This document shows positions 35,537-46,964 of a stretch of DNA of 64,000 bases, one piece after another. The position numbers were made by a program, and so were the translations under genes. The stretch covers positions 18,476,001-18,540,000 of the forward strand of contig JBITNC010000002.1 in NCBI GenBank assembly GCA_050084985.1. Direction: 5' to 3'. Below the pieces are notes generated by a model. That model searched no databases, was not told the DNA's origin, and saw nothing but the letters and a program-made list of their open reading frames with translations. The stretch comes from Nageia nagi (lineage: Eukaryota > Pinophyta). Numbering within the stretch: position 1 is the first letter of the stretch; every line of letters starts with the position of its first letter.

Positions 35537-36837
35537 AATCAGATGCTCAATTTGCATGATATAATCTCTTGCATAAACAATTTAATTACACTTGAATTCA
35601 ATGCAAAATAGAATTTCAAATACTCCATTACCTTGTTTGCAACATCATCACATCATTGATTTACATTTTGTGCAACACCTGTGCCGTTGTATTTATCAAA
35701 ACCAAAAAAATTTATGCCTTTATATCAAGTCTCTATAAATATGGTACAATCTTCACATTTTTTTTAATTTGATTCACACTCTTTCATTTTTTCACCTATG
35801 GCTTTCCTACCTTCTTTTGATAAACTAACAATTAAGTTGATAAATTCATTAAAAAACCATTTATGAAATAATCTAGGGTATGTACTATTATATTATCTCT
35901 TAAGTACCTTATTTATACACTTGTTTTCATTTAGATATCTTTTTCTATCATAAGAGGATGGATTAGGATTTTTAACAATTGCCTTCTTACCTCTTCTCAA
36001 CTTTGGAATTGTTGGTGCATCTTGATGAATTTTAATCCTATGGATGTTCATTCTCTACCAAAAACTATAATAATATCTATTGTATGCACCACATCATCCA
36101 AGGTAGCATATGTACTTTGTCTTCTTAGCCACCCTCATAACTGCCCACTCTCCTTCCACACCATCTATGAAAAATCTCTCTAGGATTAATAAATCGGTAT
36201 ACCAACCTCATCTCAAGATCTTCAGCCTATACAAAGTAAATAAGATTAGATAATAAAATGTTAAATGTTTTGTATGCCCAATAAGAAATGTAGATATACC
36301 AACCATTGTAATCTAAAGGATCTGTACAACTATGACTATTGTTAAGATTGATTCTAAATCCAATTTCAAACTGCAAATTTGAATAAGAAGTTAATAAGAC
36401 TAATGCAATAAGAATATTCTTATTAAAAAAAACAAACAAAAAGAATTCAGGATAAAACATACTAGCTTGATTGAAAAAACCACTAAAGCTTTGGAATAAT
36501 TTCTCTATCATTGGGTATTTTTTTTTTATAAATAAAGTGGTTTTCTTGATTGGAATAGATGAACATTCTTAATGAAGTGGTCAACAAAAATGTACAATAA
36601 CTATCTCCATATACATACATTAATTTAAAATTTATATTAAAAGCATTAGGTAAGCATATTTAACATCATTTCATAATATGAAATAATATCAGTTGGTTAT
36701 ATGAACCATTAATCTTACATATTTGGATAGGCACTATGAGATGACATGATTCTAAAATTGTAATAAAAATTGATATCAAGGATAGAGAAACCAAAACATT
36801 TATGAAACATTGATTGGCATCATGAGAATATAGATCT
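35537..36837. other. AT-rich intergenic DNA, nothing recognised
   Basis: No protein family or repeat could be supported. Small open frames (for example 36227-36511 on the minus strand) are AT-driven and not protein-like. Confidence 0.45.
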
Positions 36838-37615
36838 AGTCGATGAGGAATGTATATACTTTAATATCATGAGTGGCTTTGCATTATTCCTAGAATGAAT
36901 CATTATGTATGCATTGTTGACCTTGTTGATTGTGTATGCTAGGTTGAGAAAGTTTTACATTTTATAGATTGCAATGACCTTGGGATATACAAAAAAATAA
37001 TTTTCTAAAAATAACCTACAAATATTTTAGTAGATGCAATTGTTAGTCAAAAAAATCTATAACCTTCACTGACATTCTTCCAACATGTACCACCATGGGA
37101 ACTTTGGAATAATGTATGTACATCCATCAAAGAGTAGTTAAAAATGAGTTTGCTTTGAATATTGTGATTATGAATGCTCTCATAGACATGTATACAAAAT
37201 AAGAAAGAACACATAAGGGTGGAGAATTATTGGATAAGATACATGATGAAAACATAATTTTATGGACTGCATAAAATTGATTTTCGATAGTTTCCCTCTA
37301 GAATTTTAAGTAGCTAGAATTAACAAGCATAAAACTAAACTCTACGGTAATAGGTTATATTCCAAGTACAATACCTTTGTTGCAGGATGTGAACATTGAT
37401 GATAAAAATCTACTTCTCTTCCAACATAGAGAAAAGTTGATAATTAATTGCATCTGAGTTGTTAAAGATTGACCCTAAATCATTATTAGAGTTGTGAAGA
37501 ATCTTCAAAGTACATGATAACTGCTATATTGCAACCAAGTTTATATCCAAGATTGTTGCATAGGACATTATTTATAAGGAGACAAACTAACTCCATATCG
37601 ACCCTGATAGACATA
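36838..37615 (+). pseudogene. PPR-DYW gene fragment including DYW-domain remains
   Basis: Bases 36838-36960 repeat the 'vDeg.YfnsMs' and E-motif segment seen at 3490-4150. Bases 37060-37270 give a PPR unit, 'PTCTTMGTLE', 'IHQRVVKNEFALNIVIMNAL' and 'LDKIHDENIILWTA'. From about 37345 the text matches the end of a DYW deaminase domain: 'VIGYIPSTIPLLQDV', 'LLFQHREKLIINCI' and 'IIIRVVKNLQS'. It ends with 'CYIATKFISKIVA' at 37520-37560. The zinc-binding H-S-E is changed to H-R-E. The DYW domain performs C-to-U editing in organelles, but stops throughout make this copy dead. It is the only DYW-domain trace in the window. Confidence 0.75.
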
Positions 37616-38099
37616 ATTGAGGGAGCATTAAAATGATAAAAGTTTTGTTTGAATAAAATGGGGGATTGGAAAATAAGTAGATGTGGATATCTTTCTCATA
37701 AAATTATGATAACGATCATGATAGAAATGTATGTAAAATTTATATTTCCAGAAAAGCTTCTACATAAATGTATGATATTCCTTGATAAGCTTCTCAAACA
37801 AGTTTAAATCTTACTACTGATAATTTATTTACACCTTTTTGAATTTAGAAATCCTAATCGTAAGGACTTTACCCTAGTCTCACACACAATTCTGTAGGAG
37901 TTTTGCATAACTTACATGAAGCATAACTCTACAATAATGCTTCTTGTTCTGTAATAATCAAAGGGTCTTGGTGGAAACGTTATTTTTCAACAATGGATGA
38001 ACAAAGAGGAGAATCTACAACAATGATCTTGCTTTCTCTTGTTTCAGCGTAACAATTATGTTCCGAGTTTAAGGTATTCTTTCATTTCAAATTTGCAAG
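37616..38099. other. Intergenic DNA, nothing recognised
   Basis: No coding, RNA or repeat signal was supported here. Confidence 0.4.
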
Positions 38100-38770
38100 A
38101 ATATATTGTGTGTATATCATAATAACCTTAGAATGTGTATATATTATGTGCATATATCATATAATAAAAAAATAAATGCTCGCAAATAGGTTGTTGATAA
38201 TATATTTGATATGCATATGAGATAGAATATATGATATACGCACGAGATAGGACATACGATATACACATGTAATATGCATAATGATATACACACAAGATAC
38301 AATATAATTGATATACACAAGCTATCATTAATTATTGTCAAAAAGAAATTTGATATAGGCACGAGATAAAAATATGATATATGCACATAATATTTATAGC
38401 GATATGTGCATGAGATATTAAATATGATATACACATGTAATGTGCATAGTGATATACACACTAGATACAATTTTTGCCGAAAAGTAGATTGCTGAAAAAA
38501 TACATAATTTATGCATGTAATATTTATGATTTACGCATAAGTTATCATTATCACCTAAAAGTAATCACTAAAAATGTATGTAATATATACATGAAATATT
38601 ATAAATGATATACACATATAATATGCAATCTTGTCAAAAAACAGATATCAGAAATATATTTGATATATACATGTAATACATAAAATCATATACACATACA
38701 ATATGATTATGTTGAAAAAAAACATTTACTAAAAATTAATTAATATATACATATAATATAATAAAACAAA
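38100..38770. repeat. Imperfect AT-rich tandem array ('gatatacacatgtaatatgcat')
   Basis: Units of about 25-45 bp built on 'tgatatacacatgtaatatg' or 'cacgagatagaatatatgat' recur more than ten times, with spacers such as 'ttgtcaaaaa.aga'. Two overlapping minus-strand open frames across 38128-38470 have a Tyr/Ile/Cys-rich repetitive content typical of translated repeats. I do not regard them as genes. Confidence 0.65.
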
Positions 38771-39404
38771 GTGAATTTTGATATACACTTGAACTATGCG
38801 ATCACGTTTTGATCGTCAGATAACCTTTTCTTTTGGTAAGTGGAATATTAAAATAAGCAAGTGCATAAATTACGTAAGTCAAAAGGAAAGTCCGTATATA
38901 ACTCAAGGTAAGACATGATGTCACAATTCGATATTTGTAGTGTTCAACTTTTCTTCACTTCCTCTACGATACAATCAATGAAATTGTGCGCCACCTTCGA
39001 CTCTTTAACCTCTCACTCCTATTCATCTAATGATTGCTTCTGCTTTCCTGTAAATCAGATGAAGTTCGGCAGTCAGCAACAATCTAAAAAGTTCTACTCT
39101 CCAGCCAACAAGTTTGATGTTGAGCCGCTGAATAATTGCAGGCTCTGAAAAGTTCTTCATAGTTCAGAGAACCTGGAACAGAATTACAAATGCTACTCTA
39201 GCTTATAGTTGGTATATACTTAAGTTGGTGAAGTGGGGGAGCATGTGGCGTCACAGTGTGGACAGATTAAGGATTAGGTGTTAGATTAAATAAGAGAGTA
39301 AGTTCAAGGAAATTTAGTAGATTTGCGTGGGAGACACTCTTTTCTAGCAAATGTCTGACGTACAGAACTTAACCTTTAGCTGCAGACAGGTTTGACTTCC
39401 GCCC

Positions 39405-39580
39405 TAACTCTCCTTGTTATATATGACCTTAGATTTCAAATTTGTGACTCATTCATAGGCGCGGATCAATCTTCTCGGAGTTTTATACTGTATTATTGTG
39501 ATCTGGGTGTTTATAAATTAGTATATTATAGCTGTTGTGAGGGGTAATCTGTGCAGTAGGGAGGTGGAGATTTTGTTAAA
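39405..39580 (+). promoter_or_regulatory. Putative MYB promoter and 5' leader
   Basis: The 700 bases before the MYB start are less AT-rich than the surrounding repeats. Two TATA-like boxes are visible: tatatatg at about 39418 and tataaatt at 39512-39519. The second would leave a leader of only about 40 nt, the first about 130 nt. The choice between them cannot be made from sequence alone. Confidence 0.35.
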
Positions 39581-41310
39581 ATGGGTCGTGCACCTTGCTG
39601 TGACAATGAAGATGGTCTTAAAAAGGGGCCATGGACTCCCGATGAAGACCAAAAGCTTATGGATTATATTCAACTCCACGGTCATGGAAGTTGGAGGACT
39701 CTCCCTAAACGTGCTGGCAACAATTTCAAGACTTCCTCACATATTTGTCCTCCGATAATCTATTCCACAACTGCATGATTTCCTTCATGTTTTGTTTTCG
39801 TTTGTGAAAGGATTTCCAATTATATACAAATAGTTATTGCATTTCGATATGATATTATGTTTTTGTGTTGTTTGCAGGGCTGTTGAGGGGCGAGAAGAGT
39901 TGCAGGTTGCGATGGGCTAATTATTTCAGACCATTATTCAAACGAGGCAAATTTTCTTTCGAAGAAGAGCAGACCATTATTCAACTCCACGGCGTTATGG
40001 GTAACAAGTAAGGCTTATTATTTCAGTGCTCTAAATAGCATTTTAATTTACTGAAGGTAGAATAGGTTGAGATTGGTAATGGTGCTTGAATTTGGTTGAC
40101 TTTGGTTCTTATTCGTTCAGTATGTAAGATTTTGGATTTGAAGGATAAATGAACTGAGTTTAAAACATACTCTAAGCATTTATGATGGAATTTAGTGGGA
40201 GGAGAATCGTGTCCTTTTAATTTTGCTCAGCTTGGTTTGAGAGTTAATAACAGTGCTGAATGCAGGTGGTCGGCCATAGCATCGCATCTCCCTGGAAGAA
40301 CAGATAACGAGATAAAGAATCACTGGAATAACCATCTTAAGAAACGCCTTCTTCATATAGGTATCGACCCAGTTACTCACAGAGCTAGGATGGATATCTT
40401 CAATTTTGGGAATATGAATAAATTCCTGGGGCCAACTACTCTTAACCAAATGACATCTAGCTGGGAAAATAAGGTGCTGCAGGAAGAGTTGTTAAGAGAC
40501 CATTTTCTAAGAAGTGCTGCAGCAGGCATGATCTTTGGGAAGGAGGATCCATACAATCAGAAGTCAAGCACGGACTTTCTCATGAAGAAAATTGTAGATA
40601 ATTTCTACAAGAGGCAAGACTTTACTTCTAATTCTATGATTCCTCAGATTTCGGCCCAATATCCCCAGAATCATGTGGGATCCTTGGAGTACATTAGATT
40701 AATTTCCAGGGCTCTACAACAATTGCAATGTCAATCTCAGTTCATAAATGATATCCACCATTCAGCACCCATTTCTTCGCTTTCTCCCTCTATCTCCCTC
40801 ATCAACAATCAAAACCTCAACACAAACAGGGCCTATGATAATTTCTTTAATTCTTCGAGCTTAATGTCACAGCAGTATAATCCACGTTCGAAAGTGGACG
40901 ACATCAACTCCTCAATGGCTTTGGATACTTCCATGATGTGGGCTGAAGACAAACTATTTGGATTCTGTAAGAGTGATTTACAGGCTTTACGGGCGCTTGC
41001 GTCGTGTACATCCTCTCCAAGTATGACAGGAAGATCTCAGATGGTTACGAATGATTCTTCGTCAATGCTAAATATCAGCGGTACTGCAGATCCAGGTGCT
41101 TCTAGTGATAGATTTTATGCATTCCCATCTCAATTTTCTTTGGATTCTCCTCAAGCTTGCCAGCAACTCGAGAAAGTCCCAGATACACAAAATTGCGAAG
41201 ATAGCATAGATTATTGGAGTGATATGCTCCAATATCTTTCAGAAGACATTTTTAACCACAATTCTTCTACCCAAAGTGTGACATCTAGTGAAAACAATGC
41301 AGATCATTAA
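39581..41310 (+). CDS. R2R3-MYB transcription factor, 3 exons, 436 aa
   Basis: Exons are 39581-39716, 39878-40007 and 40266-41310, total 1311 nt. Exon 2 is 130 nt and both intron positions (phases 1 and 2) are those usual for plant R2R3-MYB genes. The start [18 protein letters not shown] is the standard N-terminus. R2 spans about residues 16-63 with Trp18, Trp38 and Trp58. R3 spans about 67-117 with Phe71 in place of the first Trp, then Trp90 and Trp109. [20 protein letters not shown] is the DNA-recognition end. No bHLH-binding motif is present in R3. The C-terminal 300 residues are Ser/Asn/Gln-rich and include an acidic end, as in activators. The [10 protein letters not shown] stretch after R3 suggests the subgroup 9/10/11/24 clade (cuticle/suberin), which is inference. 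Oddities: intron 1 has a GC donor, and GLLRCGKSC is changed to GLLRGEKSC. Introns are 161 and 258 bp. Confidence 0.88.
39717..39877 (+). other. MYB intron 1 with apparent GC-AG splice sites
   Basis: Joining at 39716/39878 restores the R2 helix (Ala45-Gly46-Leu-Leu-Arg). The intron then begins gcaaca and ends tttgcag. No GT lies at the junction; the nearest downstream GT (about 39748) would add about 10 residues and break the MYB fold. GC-AG introns are a known minor class. A T-to-C change in a former gtaaca donor is the simplest explanation. Confidence 0.75.
40008..40265 (+). other. MYB intron 2 (GT-AG)
   Basis: The donor is aa|gtaagg and the acceptor gaatgcag|gtgg. Joining gives Gly-Asn-Lys-Trp-Ser-Ala-Ile in R3, the expected sequence at the conserved second MYB intron. 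Confidence 0.88.
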
Positions 41311-41480
41311 ATAATTCTTGTGGTTGAAGATGTGCACAGCAATCAATATCAGTGAGTCCACAGACATGGAAGCTGAAAGCAGATTCATAGGAGAGATTTT
41401 AATGTAGGTTATGTCTGTTATATCATTTGTAATCAGAATTTACAAAGCATGGTTGTAAGAGCTGCCTAATTTTTTTTATT
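41311..41480 (+). other. Putative MYB 3' UTR
   Basis: About 170 bases after the TAA stop keep a gene-like composition. They end near a T-rich stretch at 41469-41482. No perfect AATAAA signal is seen, which is common in plants. Confidence 0.35.
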
Positions 41481-41919
41481 TGTTTAAACACAACAACTGA
41501 GATTTTCTTTAGAGCTTGTATTGGTGGAATGGAGTTGCCCAGCCACATCGTGTGATTCTTCCTCTATTTGAATTTGCAGGATTGGTCCCGACTACAGCAA
41601 TTTAAAGCGACAAACCCTTCGTTAGGGTCAGTAAGCATTTCATATATATATAATTTGTGAAAAACTACTTGTTGCACATAATTTCTTAAGGTTAAGTTGT
41701 TACTATTAAGGGGTATCTATTTAGTCAAATTTATTTAGGTTAGCATATGGTTTTATTCATATTTATCATCATCTTAAAGATAATGTTCACTTATTAAAAA
41801 GGATGAGATTTGAACTTGAGTCACCTACATTTTAGTAGAGAGTTTTAGCTACCCTTTACCCATGATAATAGTATTAAAAATAGTTACTCTAGTTTAATTT
41901 TTTTTTGACAAGAAATCTC
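41481..41919. other. Intergenic DNA between the MYB gene and the Copia fragment
   Basis: Nothing supported. Confidence 0.4.
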
Positions 41920-42470
41920 TAAACACCTTAAATTTAGTACATGCAAGTGGTTTGTTGCTTAATATATTCATGTATGAAAATGATATTGTACTTCAATATG
42001 TTTAGTGCATTTATGGAATTTTGGATTGCAAAAAAGCTTCAAAATACTTGATTATCATAGCATAAAAATGTTGAAGTTTGTGGTATTGCCATGCTTATTA
42101 ACATTCATTTCAATCATATTGCCTCATAGATGACTCCTCTTGCAATACAATATTAAGATTTTATGGAAGATTGAGTAACTATTTATTGCCTTTTGTTTTC
42201 CCATGATATAACTTCATATCCAAGAATGAATATATAAATATGCGTGGATCTTCTATCATAAATATATCCTATATAATCTGTATTTGTGTAGCAAGTTAAG
42301 AGGAACTTATCACTCTTCTTAAGTTCTAAACCATTTTCAAGAGTAACACAAATATAACTTAATATATACTTTGTTACCTTCCAATGATATTCTTTTTGCT
42401 CTTGCATGAATTGAGAAAAGTAAATTATTACAAAGTTGACATTTGGTCTATTTTAAGTTAGGTAAATGAC
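41920..42470 (-). pseudogene. Copia RT-end/RNase H fragment
   Basis: The minus-strand open piece 42183-42407 contains 'YHWKVTKYILSYICVTLENG' and 'LTCYTNTDYIGYIYDRRSTH', then 'GYEVISWENKRQ'. These are the RT-to-RNase H connection and the first RNase H acidic region of Ty1/Copia. Further left the frame continues with stops: a 'SSIKS.YCIARGVIYEAI' stretch, 'MAIPQTSTFLCYDNQ' and 'IIFIHEYI'. It lacks LTRs and all other domains. It is a different, more diverged copy than the element at 29-35 kb and lies about 600 bases downstream of the MYB gene in the opposite orientation. Confidence 0.85.
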
Positions 42471-42686
42471 ACTCCAAATAAATTGTTAATATAGAGTAGG
42501 GGATCGTCGAGGTAGGGGCTTTATGTATAGTACATACTCTGCAAAGGATGAGCCATATCCAATAATATTTATCTATTTATATAACATATTTGGTCCATTG
42601 ATTGAGCATTTAATTATCAACTTTTATAAATTCATCATTTTAACTTCATTTTAAATATATCATTAATAGGGGAGAGGATCTAGTAC

Positions 42687-42850
42687 CTCCAGAGAAATGA
42701 TCCATTCTTAAGAATATTTAGGTCTAAAGAAATGAACCATGCTTGAGAATGTGTATCTCTAGAGAAATGACCCATACTTGAGAACATGCAACTATAGAGA
42801 AATAATTGGTTCCTAAGAATGTGTAGCTCCAGAGAAATGATGCGAGTAAT
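42687..42850. repeat. Tandem repeat of about 40 bp, 4 copies
   Basis: Units of 'tctagagaaatgacccatac' followed by 'ttgagaatgtgta' occur at about 42690, 42730, 42768 and 42807. A final partial copy ends at 42842. It is noncoding. Confidence 0.75.
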
Positions 42851-45122
42851 AGATTACTAGATACCATTAATAACTATTAGTACCTAGATCCATGGAGCTG
42901 TAAGCAAAAAAATTCAGGAATAGAAGTTGGTCAACTTGAAGCTAGACAAGCTAGTATCAACTGCATTAGAAATAAGAGCCAATTTTATAGGTGCTTGAAA
43001 AGGAGTAGATCTCTAAAGAGATAAAATCCACTATAATAGAATTCTAGAGAAGATATAAATAGAATATTAATAAAATTTAAGCACAAAGTTTAGAAAAGTT
43101 TTATATGTTATAAATCTAACTAGCTATAGATTAGCTATATAGAGGTATGATTAGTCAAGTTGTTATTTGATTTACCAAGTTTGGAATAAACATGTAACCA
43201 TATAGGACTATGGTTAATAGTTTGTTAAGATCTTATAAAGTCATTTTTAACAAATTTTTGATTACATGTTAATAAATTCTCTTCTTATGTAGGAAAAGAG
43301 GGTTTTAGATAGTAGGGGATAAAATAGGAAATATATGACAACAAATGCAAAGTTCTCTTGAAAGATATTGTAATTTGTACTTGCTTCTTGGAGAGATAAT
43401 ATATGAATAAAATTTGATAATTTTATTTAACTTTTGGGTTCCCATTAGTGTTAATATTGGAAGAAGAAGGGCCCCTTCAATTGGAAGAAGCTACCTTACT
43501 ATTTACTACTTTCTTAGATTAGTATCTCGAGTATGATTTCCTTCAACAGTAGTGTGTAATTTTTTGAGAGTGGTTGATGGGTCATATTTTAATTCTTTAT
43601 TTATTTAATCCTTGCAAGTGTGTTTTTTATTTCAATTATCCAAGTATCCAAGGGTGCTAGATCATAATAAAATAAGTTGAAGTTTCAATGCATATAATCA
43701 TCGAACACTAGCTTGGATTGATAAATTAAATGGTGGTTAGTGACACCCATCAGATACTACAAGCACAAAAATGAAGGTATGTTAGATTATTTTATTTTGC
43801 ATTAAATTTTTGAAAAATAATAAAAGATTCAAAATTGTTTTATATGTACATAATACATCCTAGGGTATTAGACATTATAACCATAAAGGACCTCTCATAC
43901 TAGCATGCCAACACTAAAACCTACATTAGTACCTATGTAGGGAACCTTTTTTCCATTTCCCATAAAACTTGGGGTTATGAAATGAGAAAATAAATCCATG
44001 ATAAAAATAATGAAATAAATGAAAAATTAAATAAAAAATGCAAGTTGATGAAGCCTTAGGTTTATACCCTAAACCTACAACCCTAGATGAAGCCTACAAA
44101 TGATTATTACATAATTCAATCTTAAAAATAAAATAAAACTTGAAATAAATGATACAATTATATATAAGTTCATACCACATGAGTAGCAACGTTGTTATGA
44201 CTAAGCAAGTAGGCCTTGCAGTTTTATTGCTTCATCAATCTCATTGACTAAATTGGGGCAACAAAAATCGATAGTTTGGGGCAATGCAGGTTAAAAAAAT
44301 ACCACATACATACAATGAAACCTCTAACAATTGGAAATCCTTTGGAAACCTTATGACTAAAGAACATGATGAAAATGATAAATATGATAAAATAAACCTA
44401 ATTCCATAATTTTAAAATAAAAATTGAGATATGATATATTTTTAACATTTGCCCATGTAAAATAGATTAAATTTTTAAAAAATGGTCATCTCCATTGAAA
44501 TATAGGTAAATTCTTTAAATTTTTGGGTCTGGTTAATAACTCTTCTCAACATAGGCACTACTAGTAGTGTCCATGCTAGCATAATTATCAACGTTGATAT
44601 TTTCAATACAAATTGGATAAGATGAGTAGTTCAAAAAAAATTCAATATCAGATGACTTGGATATCAATAACAATAATATTAAGAAAGTAGTTTTAGATAA
44701 TGGTAATCAAAAATAGAAATTTTAGTGATATTTGAATTATAACACTCATGTCAGCACTACTAATGGCATTAGTGCTATGGAAAATTTAGCAATTTGAGTT
44801 CAAAAGTCAAGACTTGGGAGCATGTCCTTAGGTATTTGAACAAGAAAAATTTCTTTCTCTTAATATTTTATGGTTATGATGTCATGTTTGAGCATATTTC
44901 TATGATTATATTTTGATGTTATATTCATATATACCCTTGATGGATTGGGTAAATGAATCAATCATTTATTTGAATAAATATTTTGTAGATCAAGGTTATC
45001 AATCTTCACTTTATGATATCATTTCATCTATAATTTTAAATCTTATATTGACATTAAAACTAGGGCTATTTGTATATATATCCTTGTTGGATGGACTTTA
45101 AAAAATTATCACTTCCTTTACT
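42851..45122. other. AT-rich DNA, possible LTR remains, no gene
   Basis: A TATA-like gatataaatagaat near 43034 and, 350 bases later, 'cttggagagataatatatga' before 'ataaaatttgataatt' resemble the inside of an LTR. No partner copy or TG...CA ends could be fixed. Around 44900-45120 a loose repeat, 'gggctatttgtatatatatc' and 'cttgttggatgga', is related to the one at 53617-53810. This supports both being one region split by the LARD insertion. Confidence 0.35.
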
Positions 45123-45127
45123 ACTTA

Positions 45128-45603
45128 TGAAGGAACTAACACTAACAATATAATTCCTAAACTGCCAAGATCACATGAAAGCTCATAATTAGATCCAACA
45201 AATACATAAAGCAATCTCACAACACAAGATGTAAAGTGGTTCCTCCAATTAGGAGTACATCCACTAACTAGATCTTTACTTCTCTCACAAATACAACTCT
45301 CTTACAATTCTCCTAATCTTAACTCCTACACTTCTATCCTATAGCATATACTTACTCCACAATTGGTATATCATTACAAAGAGGGAGCCTTCTATTTATA
45401 GGCCAAAATCCCTCTTTAGATGACCTAAGCATAACATGCACATCTTTGACCCAAGGGGCATGCATGACTTGGAGTGTAGGACAAGTTACATTATTATATT
45501 CACTAAAATATGTAAGGTATCAAATAATATCCTTAAGTATTAGTGAATTTACATAGAAGATTTAATACATAATATTTACAATAATGAATTATACATTCCA
45601 ACA
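45128..45603 (-). repeat. 3' LTR of the LARD-like element
   Basis: On the plus strand it runs tgaaggaactaacac...cattccaaca. It matches 53141-53611 with scattered substitutions and small indels. A 'ctatttatagg' motif near 45390 is its reverse-strand TATA candidate (cctataaatag). Confidence 0.9.
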
Positions 45604-45612
45604 CTCCCCCTT
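45604..45612 (-). other. LARD polypurine tract
   Basis: The plus strand reads ctccccctt, which is aagggggag on the element's strand, immediately before its 3' LTR. Confidence 0.75.
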
Positions 45613-46344
45613 AATGGAATATTGGGATAGAGCGAGTAAGAGAGAAAAAGAAGAGAAAGTAAGAGAGTTCTCCTCCAACCAGATACAACGGAGATGAGAA
45701 CTTTCTACATATTTATGAAGTAAGAAAGATCTAGTTTGAGACTCACTACTTTACCAAATATAATCATTAACCATAACTTATTTCAATATACATGAATTAA
45801 TCATCCAACTAAAAGTCATGAAGAGTCTCCAAGAGCCAGCAAACTTGGGGTAAGCAACTTGCAATCTCAAAGGAACCTACAAGTCATAAGTAGCTCAAAT
45901 AACAAGATCAAGTAGATGCATCATATTCATATAAACAAGGATAGATGAATCACACTATCCATACACTAATCATAATAAATCATATAAAGATGTTAAGAAT
46001 TCATAAAGGCACAACAATAAGGATGACATAAATCATGAACTATGATATCTTAAAATATCATATTTGCATATATTAAGACATGTGCACTATCAACCAATTG
46101 ATATGCAGCTATTTCTTATTGTTGTATTTATTTTATATGAGGGATGTCATCAAAACAATATAACCAACTGGACATTTTCTCCCCCTTGATGACAACTTCA
46201 TCAAAAAAATACATGTGGGACAATGTGACAAAAATCATGCCATGAAGAAATGCCAATGAGACCATTATGGATGGCAATATATAAAGGAAAAATAAATAGA
46301 AAAAGGCATAAAATGCCATCTTAAGTACCACAAGGTGCCATACA
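45613..46344. other. LARD interior, right of the 3' LTR, noncoding
   Basis: On the element strand there is 'tttgatgaagttgtcatcaa' followed by gggggagaaa (about 46170-46205). This resembles the purine-rich 3' noncoding region of plant Copia elements. No coding was found. Confidence 0.5.
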
Positions 46345-46555
46345 CTTGACTTTACCAAGAGCGAGTCAAGATGCCATAACAAAGAAACTTGATTTTACCA
46401 AGAGTGAGTCAAGATGCCACAACAAATAAACTTAACTTTACCAAGAGTGAGTTAAGATACCATAATAAATAAATTTGAATTTACCAAGAGTGAGTTAAGA
46501 TACCATAATAAATAAATTTGACTTTACCAAGAGTGAGTTAAGATATGATAATTAG
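46345..46555. repeat. 43-bp tandem repeat inside the LARD, 5 copies
   Basis: Units start with 'cttgactttaccaagagcga' or a variant at 46345, 46388, 46431, 46474 and 46517, an exact 43-bp step. Each unit contains cttgact...agtcaag, a 7-bp inverted repeat. Divergence increases toward the right end. Confidence 0.85.
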
Positions 46556-46729
46556 AAGTCCATCTTAACCATGCTACTAGTTAAGAGAAAAATGATGAAA
46601 TTGGTAGCATGAATCAATCAAAATGAGTCCAATTTCATCAACAATATGTAAATAATCTATTATCATGGATCAAACTCCCATCATCATGAAAGTATCTTCC
46701 ATCATCATGGAAGTAGAAAAGAGTGTGGC

Positions 46730-46925
46730 CACAAGTGCACTATAAGCCATCACAAAGATGCTAAGCCAATGCTTATAGTCACCAAAAGATACTTGGATTT
46801 ATGTTGCACTATAAGTTATCATAGAGGATGCCAAGCCAATACTTATAGTCAACAAAAAATACATGGATTTTATGGTACATTATAAGTCATCATAGAGGAT
46901 GCCAAGCTAATACTTATAGTCACCT
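46730..46925. repeat. Tandem repeat of about 70 bp inside the LARD, 3 copies
   Basis: The unit 'atgccaagccaatacttata' and 'gtcaccaaaagatacttgga' followed by 'gcactataagtcatcatagagg' occurs three times with small changes. It is noncoding. Confidence 0.7.
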
Positions 46926-46964
46926 GCTGTATATAAAACATGTATTGATTATTAGTACAAAGAT

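Noticed and set aside
38128-38470. Overlapping minus-strand open frames rich in Tyr, Ile and Cys
   Set aside because: They follow the period of the short tandem array and use two frames equally, which is typical of translated repeats.
39537-39758. Open frame overlapping MYB exon 1
   Set aside because: It starts from a GTG in another frame and is a shadow of the MYB exon and intron 1.
40195-40265. Upstream extension of the open frame of MYB exon 3
   Set aside because: This is intron 2 sequence. The acceptor at 40264-40265 and the required Lys-Trp-Ser junction show the exon begins at 40266, and the frame lacks R2.
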